DNA of 64,000 bases from Lachnospiraceae bacterium (GCA_026169045.1 JAPFDH010000007.1:62001-126000), one strand, 5' to 3'. Shown: positions 25,664-34,633, numbered from the stretch's first letter. Notes: generated by a model from the sequence alone, not told the origin. Made by a program: numbers and translations.

Positions 25664-25679
25664 AAAAAGAGGAATAGAT

Positions 25680-26183
25680 ATGGGTGAACGGTTGACCAGA
25701 CATGACGTGGAAAAAATCCAGGAAGAAATTGATTATCGTAAGCTGGTGGTCAGAAAAGATGCGATTGAAGCAGTAAAAGAAGCAAGGGCGCAGGGTGATT
25801 TGAGCGAAAATTTTGAATATTATGCTGCTAAAAAAGACAAGAGGCAAAACGACAGTCGAATCAATTATCTGGAGCGCATGCTGAAAAATGCAAGTATTAT
25901 TTCTGATGAGTCCAAGGAAGATGAGGTTGGAATAAATAATACGGTAGAATTGTACTTTGAAGATGATGACGAAACTCAGCAGGTTAAGCTGGTTACTTCT
26001 ATCAGAGGGAATTCGTTGGAAGGGAAAATCAGTACAGAATCTCCATTGGGAAAAGCTATTCTGGGACATAAAGTAGGGGATCGTGTGTATATTAAGGTAA
26101 ATGAACAGTATGGATATTATGTAGAAATCCGTAAACTGGATAAAACAACGGATGACAGCAGCGATAAAATTCGCAGCTACTGA
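25680..26183 (+). CDS. GreA/GreB-family transcript cleavage factor
   Basis: This 167-residue protein has the Gre layout: N-terminal coiled coil (about 1-75) with the tip residues DLSEN in ARAQGDLSENFEYYAAKK (the Asp-Glu pair that coordinates the catalytic Mg), then the C-terminal FKBP-like domain with SPLGKAILGHKVGD. It enters the polymerase secondary channel to rescue stalled complexes. It may be a second Gre paralogue, since the main greA usually sits with lysS in this group; a Gfh-like role cannot be excluded. Confidence 0.88.
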   Translation: MGERLTRHDVEKIQEEIDYRKLVVRKDAIEAVKEARAQGDLSENFEYYAAKKDKRQNDSRINYLERMLKNASIISDESKEDEVGINNTVELYFEDDDETQQVKLVTSIRGNSLEGKISTESPLGKAILGHKVGDRVYIKVNEQYGYYVEIRKLDKTTDDSSDKIRSY

Positions 26184-26256
26184 CAGAATTTCATAACGGA
26201 TAGGAATAAAGTTATGGCAGAAAACAGCAGAAAAGGAAGGACTAGGAGGAAAAAAT

Positions 26257-27066
26257 ATGAGAAGTGATTCTTGGATAATGCGTATCTGGAAGCTATTTTA
26301 TCCGCTGCTCATACATCTTTCCGTTAGTGTCTTGGGATCGCTCATTTTTTCTACAGTGATTTTGGCGCTGGGAAACGGAAATCAGGAAGAAACCATGAAT
26401 CTGGCCATGAAATATAATTTCATCGTTACCTTTGTGTTAGACGGTGTGATATTGTTCATATTGTTGTATTTCTTTAAAAAGGACAGTCGTCGTCTTATTT
26501 CGGTAAAAATGAAAATTACTCCTATTCATTGGCTTGTGATTATTATTTGCGGGGTTAGTGCATGTTTGGCGGTAAATTACCTGATATCGCTTTCCGGATT
26601 GATCCAAATATTCTATGAACAGTATGAAGAAATCAGCAATTTACTTTATTATGGGAATATTTGGCAAGAAGTGATTTTAATGGCCATAGCAGCCCCGGCC
26701 TTGGAAGAAGTTTTGTTTCGCGGTTTAATTTATAAAAGACTTCGTACGTATTGCACGTATCCGGTTGCATTGGTAATATCTGCTTTGTTATTTGGTGTGT
26801 ATCATGGAAATGTGGTACAGGGAGTATATGCCTTTTTGCTTGGTATGGTTATGGCTTTTCTCTATGAAAGATTTCGTACGATTTGGGCTCCGATTTTGTT
26901 CCATGCATCAGCTAATTTGATTTCTGTTATTATTACAGAGGTTCCGTCTATATCAAACTTTTTTGATTCCAATGCGTTTATTGTCATGATTGTTTCAATT
27001 CTGATTGCATTGGGTACAATTTATCTTATTCAATATAATCTGAGACCGAAGGAGGAGTTACCGTGA
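26257..27066 (+). CDS. CPBP-family intramembrane glutamic endopeptidase
   Basis: This 269-residue membrane protein has about eight hydrophobic helices. CPBP (Abi/Rce1-like) motifs are complete: EEVLFRGLIYKRL (motif 1, the Glu-Glu and Arg), a FGVYHGNVVQ segment (motif 2, His) and FHASANL (motif 3, His-Asn). Such proteases cut within the membrane; in Firmicutes they act in bacteriocin immunity or surface-protein processing. GGAGG is 8 bases before the ATG. Its stop overlaps the GTG start of the next gene. Confidence 0.88.
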   Translation: MRSDSWIMRIWKLFYPLLIHLSVSVLGSLIFSTVILALGNGNQEETMNLAMKYNFIVTFVLDGVILFILLYFFKKDSRRLISVKMKITPIHWLVIIICGVSACLAVNYLISLSGLIQIFYEQYEEISNLLYYGNIWQEVILMAIAAPALEEVLFRGLIYKRLRTYCTYPVALVISALLFGVYHGNVVQGVYAFLLGMVMAFLYERFRTIWAPILFHASANLISVIITEVPSISNFFDSNAFIVMIVSILIALGTIYLIQYNLRPKEELP

Positions 27067-28082
27067 AACTATTGACTGTTGCCATACCCTGCTATAATTC
27101 GCAGGATTATATGGAAAAATGTGTCATGAGCCTTTTACCGGGAGGTGATGAAGTAGAGATCATTATTGTGGATGATGGATCAAAAGACAATACCGCTGAG
27201 ATAGCGGATCGATTGGCAGAAACCTATCCATCTATTGTACGGGCGATTCATCAGGAGAATGGAGGCCATGGACAGGCTGTAAATACTGGGCTTGCCCATG
27301 CGACGGGAAAATTTTTTAAAGTAGTGGACAGTGATGACTGGGTAAATGCAGCAGCATATGAAAAAATATTAAATCTTCTTCGGAGCGTGGTGGAGGAAGA
27401 ACGGGATTTGGATATGCTGATTTCCAATTTTGTATATGAAAAGCAGGGAGCAAAACGAAAAAAGATCATGCATTATCATCATTCACTTCCTGTAAATACA
27501 TTTTTTTCCTGGGACGATGTACATGCATTGAAACCGAACCAGTACATTTTGATGCATTCCGTAATTTATCGTACCAATTTGTTGAAGGAATGTGGTATGC
27601 AGCTACCCAAACATACTTTTTATGTAGATAATATTTATGTGTATTATCCTCTTCCCCATGTGAAAACGATGTATTATCTGGACGTGAATTTTTATCGTTA
27701 TTATATAGGAAGAGAAGATCAGTCGGTCAATGAAAAAGTAATGATTTCCAGATTGGACCAGCAGGTACGGGTGAATAAAATTATGTATGATTCCTATGAT
27801 CTGTCTTTGATTTCCAATAAAAGGCTGCAGAGTTACATGTATCATTATCTGGAAATTATATGTGTCATTTCCACTGTCCTTATGGTGCGGGAAGGATCAA
27901 AAGAAAAACTGAAAATGAAAAAGGAACTGTGGCAGTATATGAAACGTTCCAATTCTAAAATGTACAGACAATTAAGATATGGAAAATTTTTAGGAATATT
28001 GAGTAATGCACCGGGATGGTTGGGGCGCAGAACTTTAATGGTGGGTTATCAAATGTGTCAAAAGTTTTTCGGATTTAATTAA
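27063..28082 (+). CDS. Family 2 glycosyltransferase
   Basis: This 339-residue protein has a GT-A fold of family GT2: start LLTVAIPCYNSQDYMEKC, nucleotide-binding IIIVDDGSKDNT (about residues 36-47), and the metal motif KVVDSDDWV (about 89-97). No membrane helices are evident. It should transfer a sugar to a surface polymer or lipid. The GTG start overlaps the CPBP stop (GTGA), so the two are coupled. AGGAG lies 5-6 bases upstream. Confidence 0.88.
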   Translation: MKLLTVAIPCYNSQDYMEKCVMSLLPGGDEVEIIIVDDGSKDNTAEIADRLAETYPSIVRAIHQENGGHGQAVNTGLAHATGKFFKVVDSDDWVNAAAYEKILNLLRSVVEEERDLDMLISNFVYEKQGAKRKKIMHYHHSLPVNTFFSWDDVHALKPNQYILMHSVIYRTNLLKECGMQLPKHTFYVDNIYVYYPLPHVKTMYYLDVNFYRYYIGREDQSVNEKVMISRLDQQVRVNKIMYDSYDLSLISNKRLQSYMYHYLEIICVISTVLMVREGSKEKLKMKKELWQYMKRSNSKMYRQLRYGKFLGILSNAPGWLGRRTLMVGYQMCQKFFGFN

Positions 28083-28120
28083 ATGAAATAGCAGGGGTAT
28101 TGAATGCCCCTGCTTTGTTG

Positions 28121-28825
28121 TTAGGATTCCTTGATAAAATCAGATGAAAGAGAAGCTGTGTTTTCTTTCGTGGGATGATACAAATATGCCGGTATTTTTT
28201 CAAATATACGGACAACCGGTTTAAAGTAATATAGAATGTAGACGAAAACAATGGCCATGATAATACCACCTATACCGTCGATGACAGAATGCTGTTTTAA
28301 GAATACTGTGGCGAGGCAAATCAGGATGGTTAAGACGAGACCCCCCAGTTTTATAGAACGGGATAATTTCCTGTTATGCATGATTGCATATTGTGCTGCG
28401 ACAGCATTATATACATGAATACTCGGAAATATATTTGTCGGGGTGTCCGATCTGTAGATGGAAGCTACCAGGGCGGTAAAGATGTTTTTATCCGGATCAA
28501 TGTCTGGTCTGAGATTTTGTCCATTGGGAAACAGAACACTGACAATAACAAATAAAGTCATGCCGATTGCGAGCAGGAAGAAATATTGATAATATTCCCG
28601 TTTGTTGGTTAAGCCAAGATAAAGGAGTACGGCTACAAAAAAGAGAAACCATAAAAGGTAAGGTATGATGAAGTATTCGACAAAAGGAATTTTATCGTCA
28701 AGGGAACAATGAATAACTGTATAGTCATCGGTAATGTAATATTCAATGAAAAAAAAGCCCGCAAGATAGACCAAAAAGTATAATGAAGATAAAAAATGCC
28801 TGTAATGTTTTAATATCTGGCTCAT
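28121..28825 (-). CDS. PAP2-family membrane phosphatase
   Basis: A 234-residue protein with about six membrane helices. The phosphatase motifs are partly clear: FPSIHVYNAVAAQYA (SxHxxxx motif, about 138-152) and LKQHSVIDGIGG (the H-x5-D motif, about 187-198); the first motif (KxxxxxxRP) is represented by NGQNLRPDID. Such enzymes remove phosphate from undecaprenyl diphosphate, phosphatidate or inositol lipids. The start ATG (28823-28825) follows AAAGG; a longer in-frame reading would run into the tRNA-Met gene and is rejected. Transcribed opposite to its left neighbour. Confidence 0.85.
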   Translation of the reverse strand: MSQILKHYRHFLSSLYFLVYLAGFFFIEYYITDDYTVIHCSLDDKIPFVEYFIIPYLLWFLFFVAVLLYLGLTNKREYYQYFFLLAIGMTLFVIVSVLFPNGQNLRPDIDPDKNIFTALVASIYRSDTPTNIFPSIHVYNAVAAQYAIMHNRKLSRSIKLGGLVLTILICLATVFLKQHSVIDGIGGIIMAIVFVYILYYFKPVVRIFEKIPAYLYHPTKENTASLSSDFIKES

Positions 28826-28870
28826 GTTATCATACCTTTCTGAAATAGTAATTATATTTTTGACATAGTT

Positions 28871-28902
28871 TAAAAAAAGAACCTCCATCCGAAGATGGAG
28901 GT
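28871..28902 (-). terminator. Terminator of the tRNA-Val/tRNA-Met transcript
   Basis: On the minus strand, a 9-bp perfect stem closes a UUCG tetraloop (28881-28902) and is followed by a U-rich tract (28871-28880). It lies 8 bases after tRNA-Met. Confidence 0.93.
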
Positions 28903-28909
28903 CATGAGA

Positions 28910-28983
28910 TAGCGGAAGGGAGATTTGAACTCTCGACACTACGGGTATGAACCGTATGCTCTAGCCAACTGAGCTATTCCGCC
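28910..28983 (-). tRNA. tRNA-Met (CAT), elongator
   Basis: 74 bases with a 7-bp acceptor stem (first pair G-U), anticodon loop containing CAT, T-arm GAGAGTTCAAATCTC. The sequence resembles Firmicute elongator tRNA-Met rather than initiator or Ile2. CCA is not encoded. Confidence 0.95.
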
Positions 28984-28997
28984 ATGATTAAAAATTA

Positions 28998-29070
28998 TGG
29001 GGCCTATAGGGCTCGAACCTATGACCCTCTGCTTGTAAGGCAGATGCTCTCCCAGCTGAGCTAAGACCCC
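28998..29070 (-). tRNA. tRNA-Val (TAC)
   Basis: 73 bases; acceptor stem GGGGTCT with AGGCCCC, anticodon stem-loop CTGCCTTACAAGCAG with TAC anticodon, T-arm ATAGGTTCGAGCCCTAT. CCA is not encoded. It is transcribed first, with tRNA-Met following after 14 bases. Confidence 0.96.
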
Positions 29071-29088
29071 ATAAACGATTACGTTCTT

Positions 29089-29117
29089 AAGATATCATAA
29101 AATGAAACGCATGTCAA
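29089..29117 (-). promoter_or_regulatory. Promoter of the tRNA-Val/tRNA-Met unit
   Basis: On the minus strand, TTGACA (29117-29112) and TATCTT (29094-29089) with a 17-base spacer; tRNA-Val begins about 12 bases beyond the expected start. Confidence 0.7.
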
Positions 29118-29143
29118 TTGTTTTTTTAAAAAAAATGTAACAC

Positions 29144-29172
29144 TTGACTGTGAAATCGGAAGGGAATATGAT
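29144..29172 (+). promoter_or_regulatory. Promoter of the second lipid kinase gene
   Basis: TTGACT at 29144-29149, 17-base spacer, TATGAT at 29167-29172. It is divergent from the tRNA promoter, with the two -35 boxes about 26 bases apart. Confidence 0.75.
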
Positions 29173-29246
29173 AATTTCATACATATTGGCAGCAGATTGG
29201 CGAACGGCTGCGAATAAAAGAACAGAAAGAACAGAGGAATATAACG

Positions 29247-30176
29247 ATGCTAGATTTTATTATCAATCCTAAATCACGGTCAGGGGCAGCAAATGGTATC
29301 TGGGAAAAAACGAAAAAATTGTTGGATCAGCATGAAGTCAGATATGATATTCATAAAACAGAATATGCGGGACATGCTGTGAAAATAGCGGGAGAATTGA
29401 CAGCAGGTCAGATGAACAGAACATTAGTGGTAGTCGGCGGGGATGGCACTTTGAATGAGGTTTTAAATGGAATTGACTGGAAGTGTAATGTTATATTGGG
29501 GTACCTTCCAACTGGATCTGGAAATGATTTTGCCAGAAGTATGGGAATCACTTATGATACAGAACATAATCTGGAACAGGCAGTAAAAAAAATCATTCAT
29601 CCGTCCCGCTTTCGAATTCTTGATTATGGAGAGGTAAAAACAGATGAAAAAGAAAGCCGACGTTTTTTAGTGAGCAGCGGAATCGGATTTGACGCTGCCG
29701 TCTGCCATAATCTGCTTCACTCCGTAGCAAAGAAGATTCTAAATAAAGTACACCTGACTAAATTGTGCTATATTGTTATTGGACTAAAACAGTTGATTTT
29801 GACGAAGCCGGTAGGTGGAACGTTAAAATTGGATGATGGAAGAAACATTAATCTGAATAAGGTGGCTTTTGTATCAGCACATGTACACCCCTATGAAGGG
29901 GGAGGATTTTGTTTCGCACCAAAAGCCGATTTTGAAGACGGAAAACTTGATCTTTGCGTTGTGGCAGATACCGGACGGATTCATATGATTCCCGTTCTTT
30001 TAGCAGCTCTTTTTGGAAAACATACACATATGGCGGGGGTTAACATTTATCGTTGTCGAAATGCAGAGATTTGCCTGAAGGAAAAGAAACCGGTACATGC
30101 AGATGGAGAATCCTGCGGAATACATAAGAAAATAAATGTATCTTGTATTTCAAGAAAAGTAAAGGTTATTATTTAA
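29247..30176 (+). CDS. Diacylglycerol kinase family lipid kinase (second copy)
   Basis: This 309-residue kinase has DFIINPKSRSGAANG at the start, nucleotide loop VVGGDGTLNEVLNGI (about residues 61-75) and GYLPTGSGNDFARS (about 87-100). The C-terminal sandwich ends near PVHADGESCG. It shares the fold but only the core motifs with the protein at 8017-8898. Neighbouring PAP2 phosphatase suggests a lipid phosphorylation and dephosphorylation pair, which is inference. GAGGA precedes the ATG by 8 bases. Confidence 0.9.
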   Translation: MLDFIINPKSRSGAANGIWEKTKKLLDQHEVRYDIHKTEYAGHAVKIAGELTAGQMNRTLVVVGGDGTLNEVLNGIDWKCNVILGYLPTGSGNDFARSMGITYDTEHNLEQAVKKIIHPSRFRILDYGEVKTDEKESRRFLVSSGIGFDAAVCHNLLHSVAKKILNKVHLTKLCYIVIGLKQLILTKPVGGTLKLDDGRNINLNKVAFVSAHVHPYEGGGFCFAPKADFEDGKLDLCVVADTGRIHMIPVLLAALFGKHTHMAGVNIYRCRNAEICLKEKKPVHADGESCGIHKKINVSCISRKVKVII

Positions 30177-30293
30177 ATAAAAAACGGAAATAAGAAATAG
30201 AAATAAGAAATCGTTTTCCGGCATTTACACATAATGCAGGAATATGTTAAAATGTGCGTATCATGAGAAAAACAGGAAAGGGTGTGTTCAATT

Positions 30294-30854
30294 ATGAGAA
30301 TAGGAATGGGATATGATGTTCACAGACTGGTAGAGGGAAGAGATTTGATACTGGGCGGAGTCAAGATTCCGTATGAAAAGGGATTGTTGGGACATTCCGA
30401 CGCCGATGTGATTGTACATGCTATTATGGATGCGCTTTTGGGGGCGGCTGCCTTAGGTGATATCGGGAAACATTTTCCGGATACAGATCCGGCTTATAAA
30501 GGAATATCCAGTATAAAACTGTTGGAATGTGTTCAGAAATTGCTGGAAGAAAATTTGTTTATTATTGAAAATATTGATGCCACGATTATTGCTCAAAAAC
30601 CGAAGATGGCACCATATCGGGAAGAAATGATGGAAAATGTGGCAAAAGCATTGAAAATAGAAAGAAATCAGATTAACATTAAGGCAACGACGGAAGAAGG
30701 TCTTGGGTTTACCGGAGCCGGAGAAGGAATTTCGGCACAGGCTATCTGTCTTTTGACGACAGTTGCTGACTTCCCATCGGCAGATGTGACAAATATGGGG
30801 GCAGGATGCTGTCAAGGGTGCAAAATGAAACAAGGGGAAACAGAGGAAGTTTAG
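30294..30854 (+). CDS. ispF: 2-C-methyl-D-erythritol 2,4-cyclodiphosphate synthase with a Cys-rich tail
   Basis: This enzyme makes the cyclic diphosphate of the MEP isoprenoid pathway. Zinc ligands are in [11 protein letters not shown] (Asp-x-His, residues about 6-12) and the later His in [15 protein letters not shown]; the FPDTDP motif follows. Length is 186 residues against about 158 normally: after the standard end (ISAQAICLL) there is a 30-residue tail containing [14 protein letters not shown], with three cysteines. The ATG at 30294 is chosen; a GTG at 30282 would give four extra residues. ispD is not adjacent. Confidence 0.95.
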   Translation: MRIGMGYDVHRLVEGRDLILGGVKIPYEKGLLGHSDADVIVHAIMDALLGAAALGDIGKHFPDTDPAYKGISSIKLLECVQKLLEENLFIIENIDATIIAQKPKMAPYREEMMENVAKALKIERNQINIKATTEEGLGFTGAGEGISAQAICLLTTVADFPSADVTNMGAGCCQGCKMKQGETEEV

Positions 30855-30901
30855 GATACGTGCCTTTTTTGCCGGTCTGTGTGTATATTTGCAGAAAAGA
30901 C

Positions 30902-30930
30902 TTGACAAAATAGGTATGTGTGAATAACAT
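30902..30930 (+). promoter_or_regulatory. Promoter of the T-box controlled cys operon
   Basis: TTGACA at 30902-30907 and TAACAT at 30925-30930, 17-base spacer. It lies just before the T-box leader. Confidence 0.65.
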
Positions 30931-30936
30931 ATAGTG

Positions 30937-31197
30937 TAAGTAAACAATAAAGGCTGAGAACGGAAGAGTAATTTTAATAACCGGTAACAGAGAGGAATTG
31001 TCAGCGGCTGGAAGCAATTCTTACAGGTTATAAAATGAAGTGCATCCGGGAGCTGGCGGAATGAGACAGATATTTTGTTTAGTTTTGCACGTATTTCCAC
31101 GTTACGGAAAAGAGCGGGGATTCATATCCCAATTAGAGTGGAACCGCGGAGTAAATTCGTCTCTTAGTGAATGTATCAATTCATTAAGAGATTTTTT
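30937..31197 (+). promoter_or_regulatory. T-box riboswitch, cysteine specific
   Basis: The conserved T-box sequence TGGAACCGCGG is at 31139-31149. Upstream is Stem I with AGAGAGG and the distal loop GGCTGGAAGC; the specifier loop on its 3' side reads GAAGTGCATC, giving TGC (31041-31043), a Cys codon. Downstream, a 12-bp terminator stem (31161-31172 with 31179-31190) is followed by six U residues. Uncharged tRNA-Cys should stabilise the antiterminator and turn on cysE-cysS. Confidence 0.93.
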
Positions 31198-31222
31198 GTT
31201 TTCAATATCAGGAGGTGGAGGG

Positions 31223-31942
31223 ATGGGATTTATACGATATGTGAAGGAAGAAATTAAAGTGATCAGAGAACGGGATCCGGCGATTAAATCCAATAGTGAG
31301 GTTTTTCTATATCCGTCATTTCGGGCTATTATGTGGTATCGTCTGGCTCATCGTTTGTATCAGAAAAAGCATTTTTTCTGGGCCAGATGGATTTCACAGC
31401 GGACTGCCAGAAAAACGGGAATTGAGATCCATCCGGGAGCGGTAATTGGAAAAGGGTTATTTATCGATCATGGGCACGGAGTGGTCATCGGCGAGACATG
31501 TGTCATCGGAAATAATGTAACCTTGTATCAGGGAGTTACATTGGGGGGAACAGGTAAAGAAAGCGGAAAACGCCATCCCACTATCGGAAATAATGTAATG
31601 ATCAGCGCTGGTGCAAAGGTTTTAGGCTCCTTTCAGGTAGGTGATAATTCTAAGATAGGGGCGGGATCCGTGGTGATATCACCTGTCCCGGCGGGATCCA
31701 CTGTTGTGGGGGTACCGGGAAGGGTGGTACGGCGAGAAAATAAAAAAGTACCTCAAATGGATTTGGATCAAGTTCATCTTCCGGATCCGATTTCTTCAGA
31801 CATCAGTCATTTGCAGGAAGAAAATATGTGTCTGCAAAAAGCCATACGTGTGCTCCAGGAATGCATGGAGAGTGGCGCCTGTCGTTATTCATCACAAAAA
31901 GAGAATACCGAAAAAGTAGATAACGTTAATAATGAAAAATAG
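31223..31942 (+). CDS. cysE: Serine O-acetyltransferase (EpsC-type)
   Basis: This 239-residue enzyme acetylates serine with acetyl-CoA, the first step of cysteine synthesis. The left-handed beta-helix is visible as hexapeptide repeats from GIEIHPGAVIGKGLFIDHG (about residues 69-87) to VVGVPGRVV, including the catalytic His of DHGHGVVIGET. The C-terminal tail (about 180-239) is variable and charged. GGAGG is 5-9 bases before the ATG. It directly follows the Cys T-box and shares the operon with cysS. Confidence 0.95.
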   Translation: MGFIRYVKEEIKVIRERDPAIKSNSEVFLYPSFRAIMWYRLAHRLYQKKHFFWARWISQRTARKTGIEIHPGAVIGKGLFIDHGHGVVIGETCVIGNNVTLYQGVTLGGTGKESGKRHPTIGNNVMISAGAKVLGSFQVGDNSKIGAGSVVISPVPAGSTVVGVPGRVVRRENKKVPQMDLDQVHLPDPISSDISHLQEENMCLQKAIRVLQECMESGACRYSSQKENTEKVDNVNNEK

Positions 31943-31966
31943 AATAATAAGGAGAAAAGTAGATTG

Positions 31967-33373
31967 ATGAAGATTTATAACACACTGAGCAGAAAAAAAG
32001 AAGAGTTTACACCAATTGAGCCCAATAAGGTCAGAATGTATGTATGTGGCCCAACGGTTTACAATTATATTCATATTGGTAATGCACGTCCCATGATTGT
32101 TTTTGATACAGTTAGACGTTATATGGAACATAAAGGATATGAAGTAAACTATGTATCCAACTTTACGGATGTGGATGATAAGATTATAAAAAAAGCCAAT
32201 GAAGAAGGTGTAACAGCTGATGAAATTGCAAAGCGTTATATTCTGGAATGTAAAAAAGATATGGAAGGGCTGAATGTAAAACCGGCTACCAAACATCCGT
32301 TGGCTACCGAAGAGATTGACGGAATGATTACCATGATCGCAGAACTGATTGAAAAAGGGTATGCGTATGAAAAAAATGGTACGGTATATTTCCGCACAAG
32401 AAGTTTTCACGATTATGGAAAGCTTTCTCACAAGAATTTGGATGATTTGCAGTCTGGGAATAGAAGTCTTTTGGTCAGCGGTGAAGATGAAAAAGAGGAT
32501 TCTCTGGACTTCGTATTATGGAAACCTAAGAAAGAGGGAGAACCGTCCTGGCCATCTCCATGGAGTGACGGACGTCCCGGATGGCATATTGAGTGTTCTG
32601 TAATGTCTAAGAAATATTTAGGAGATCAGATTGATATTCATGCCGGTGGGGAAGATTTGGTATTTCCGCATCATGAAAATGAAATTGCCCAGAGTGAGGC
32701 TGCCAATGGAAAAGAATTTGCTCACTATTGGATGCACAATGCTTTTTTAAATATTGATAATAAGAAAATGTCAAAATCTCTGGGAAATTTTTTCACTGTG
32801 CGGGATATTGAAGAAAAATATGATCTGCAGGTTCTCCGCTTCTTTATGTTGAGTGCCCATTACCGCAGTCCATTGAATTTCAGTGCTGATCTCATGACAG
32901 CGGCTAAAAATGGTTTGGAACGAATTCATACAGCTGTGTCCCGTCTCAACAATCTTAGTAGCCAGGCTCAGGGGGATTGGAGAGAAGAAGAAAAGGAAAG
33001 CATTCAGCGTCCTCTCCGTGCTTTGGCAGATAAGTTTGACGAAGCTATGGATGATGATTTTAACACAGCAGATGCAATTTCCGTGATCTTTGAAATGGTG
33101 AAGTTAGCAAATACTGCCGTGACGGAAACAAGTAGTAAAGCAGCGGTGGAAGAAGTAAAGGAACAAATTAAATCTCTTTGTGATATCATGGGAATCCATG
33201 GAGAAGTGAAGGAAGAACTTTTGGATTCTGAAATTGAGGCTTTGATTGAAGAACGAACAGCGGCAAGAAAGGCAAAGAATTTTGCCCGTGCCGATGAAAT
33301 TCGAAATGAATTGCTGGAAAAGGGAATTATATTAGAGGATACCAGACAAGGAGTTACATGGAAGCGGGCATAA
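31967..33373 (+). CDS. cysS: Cysteinyl-tRNA synthetase
   Basis: This 468-residue class I synthetase charges tRNA-Cys. Signatures are MYVCGPTVYNYIHIGNARP (HIGH plus first Zn-Cys, about residues 24-42), the second zinc site around HIECSVMSKKYLGDQIDIH (about 206-224), HHENEIAQSE, and KMSKSLGN (about 267-274). Length is typical. The ATG at 31967 is used; a TTG one codon upstream is possible. Controlled by the Cys T-box together with cysE. Confidence 0.97.
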   Translation: MKIYNTLSRKKEEFTPIEPNKVRMYVCGPTVYNYIHIGNARPMIVFDTVRRYMEHKGYEVNYVSNFTDVDDKIIKKANEEGVTADEIAKRYILECKKDMEGLNVKPATKHPLATEEIDGMITMIAELIEKGYAYEKNGTVYFRTRSFHDYGKLSHKNLDDLQSGNRSLLVSGEDEKEDSLDFVLWKPKKEGEPSWPSPWSDGRPGWHIECSVMSKKYLGDQIDIHAGGEDLVFPHHENEIAQSEAANGKEFAHYWMHNAFLNIDNKKMSKSLGNFFTVRDIEEKYDLQVLRFFMLSAHYRSPLNFSADLMTAAKNGLERIHTAVSRLNNLSSQAQGDWREEEKESIQRPLRALADKFDEAMDDDFNTADAISVIFEMVKLANTAVTETSSKAAVEEVKEQIKSLCDIMGIHGEVKEELLDSEIEALIEERTAARKAKNFARADEIRNELLEKGIILEDTRQGVTWKRA

Positions 33374-33401
33374 TTGGACTGAAATTTGAGGGGATAATGG
33401 A

Positions 33402-33845
33402 ATGAAGGAAAACTTTACGGAACAAATTCAGAGACAATTTCAACTTTCGGAAGAAATAAATGCTGATGTGTATTCTCCTTTGACGTTGGCGTTTCTTGGA
33501 GATAATGTATATGAACTGGTGAACCGTACCGTATTGGTCAGCAAAGCAAATGCTCCTGTAAATAAATTAAATAAAAAAAGCAGCAGCTTGGCGAAAGCTG
33601 CTGCTCAGGCAGAAATGGCACGTCTTTTAATGGAGGATTTGACAGATGAAGAAAAGGCGGTATTTAAAAGAGGAAGAAATGCCAAATCTTATACCATGGC
33701 GAAAAATGCTACTATGCACGATTACCGGCATGCCACAGGATGGGAAGCTTTGATCGGGTATCTTTATTTGCAGGGAAAATATGAACGTTTGGTTTTTTTG
33801 ATTTGTGAAGGTCAGAAACGTCTTACAAAAGAAGAAAAAGTATGA
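33402..33845 (+). CDS. mrnC: Mini-ribonuclease III
   Basis: A 147-residue RNase III catalytic domain without the dsRNA-binding domain. It cleaves 23S rRNA precursor near both ends. The signature is YSPLTLAFLGDNVYELVNR (about residues 25-43, with Asp and Glu of the metal site) and GWEALIGYLYL (second acidic pair). It lies between cysS and rlmB, as is usual in Firmicutes. Confidence 0.95.
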   Translation: MKENFTEQIQRQFQLSEEINADVYSPLTLAFLGDNVYELVNRTVLVSKANAPVNKLNKKSSSLAKAAAQAEMARLLMEDLTDEEKAVFKRGRNAKSYTMAKNATMHDYRHATGWEALIGYLYLQGKYERLVFLICEGQKRLTKEEKV

Positions 33846-33874
33846 GTAACGAACAGGAGGAAATGGTATAGGAA

Positions 33875-34621
33875 ATGAGATATGAAGAGTTGACAATAGA
33901 AGGAAGAAATGCAGTATTGGAGGCATTTCGCTCCGGAAAAACGATAGATAAATTGTTTGTACTGGATGGATGCCAAGATGGCCCTGTGAGAACAATTATA
34001 AGAGAAGCAAAAAAACAGGGTACGATTCTTCAGTTTGTATCAAAGGAACGTCTGAATCAGCTTTCTGAAACCGGTCATCATCAGGGTGTCATTGCTTATG
34101 CTGCTGCTTATGAATATGCAGATGTGGAGGATATTTTAAAACGTGCCGAGGAGAAGAAGGAAGCCCCGTTCCTATTTATTTTAGATGGGATTGAGGATCC
34201 TCATAATCTTGGAGCAATCATTCGTACGGCAAATTTAGCCGGAGCACATGGCGTTATTATTCCGAAAAGAAGAGCTGTGGGATTGACTGCTACTGTTGCG
34301 AAAGCTTCTGCTGGAGCTTTAAACTATACGCCAGTGGCAAAGGTAACCAATATCGGGACTGTTATTGACGAACTGAAAGAGAAAGGCATGTGGTTTGTCT
34401 GTGCCGATATGGGTGGAGAAAGTATGTATCAGTTGAATTTGACGGGATCGATTGGTCTGGTTATAGGAAATGAAGGAGAAGGTGTCAGTCGCCTTGTAAA
34501 GGAAAAATGTGATATGATTGCTTCCATACCAATGAAAGGGGATATTGATTCTCTAAATGCCTCTGTGGCATGCGGGGTTTTGGCATATGAAATCGTGCGT
34601 CAAAGAATTGTAAAAGGATAA
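33875..34621 (+). CDS. rlmB: 23S rRNA (guanosine-2'-O-)-methyltransferase RlmB
   Basis: This 248-residue SPOUT (TrmH-family) enzyme methylates G2251 in 23S rRNA. The three knotted-fold motifs are DGIEDPHNLGAIIRTANLAG (about residues 105-124), GLVIGNEGEGVSRLV (about 189-203) and DSLNASVACGVLAYE (about 224-238). The N-terminal L30e-like substrate domain begins ELTIEGRNAVLEA. Spacing to mrnC is 29 bases with GGAGG in the gap. It is the last gene of the T-box operon. Confidence 0.96.
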   Translation: MRYEELTIEGRNAVLEAFRSGKTIDKLFVLDGCQDGPVRTIIREAKKQGTILQFVSKERLNQLSETGHHQGVIAYAAAYEYADVEDILKRAEEKKEAPFLFILDGIEDPHNLGAIIRTANLAGAHGVIIPKRRAVGLTATVAKASAGALNYTPVAKVTNIGTVIDELKEKGMWFVCADMGGESMYQLNLTGSIGLVIGNEGEGVSRLVKEKCDMIASIPMKGDIDSLNASVACGVLAYEIVRQRIVKG

Positions 34622-34633
34622 AACAAACGGGAT

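Noticed and set aside
28826..28939. Longer form of the PAP2 protein
   Set aside because: The extra residues derive from the terminator and the 3' end of tRNA-Met.
31040..31222. GTG-started extension of cysE
   Set aside because: It overlaps the T-box specifier, T-box core and terminator; the real start at 31223 has GGAGG.
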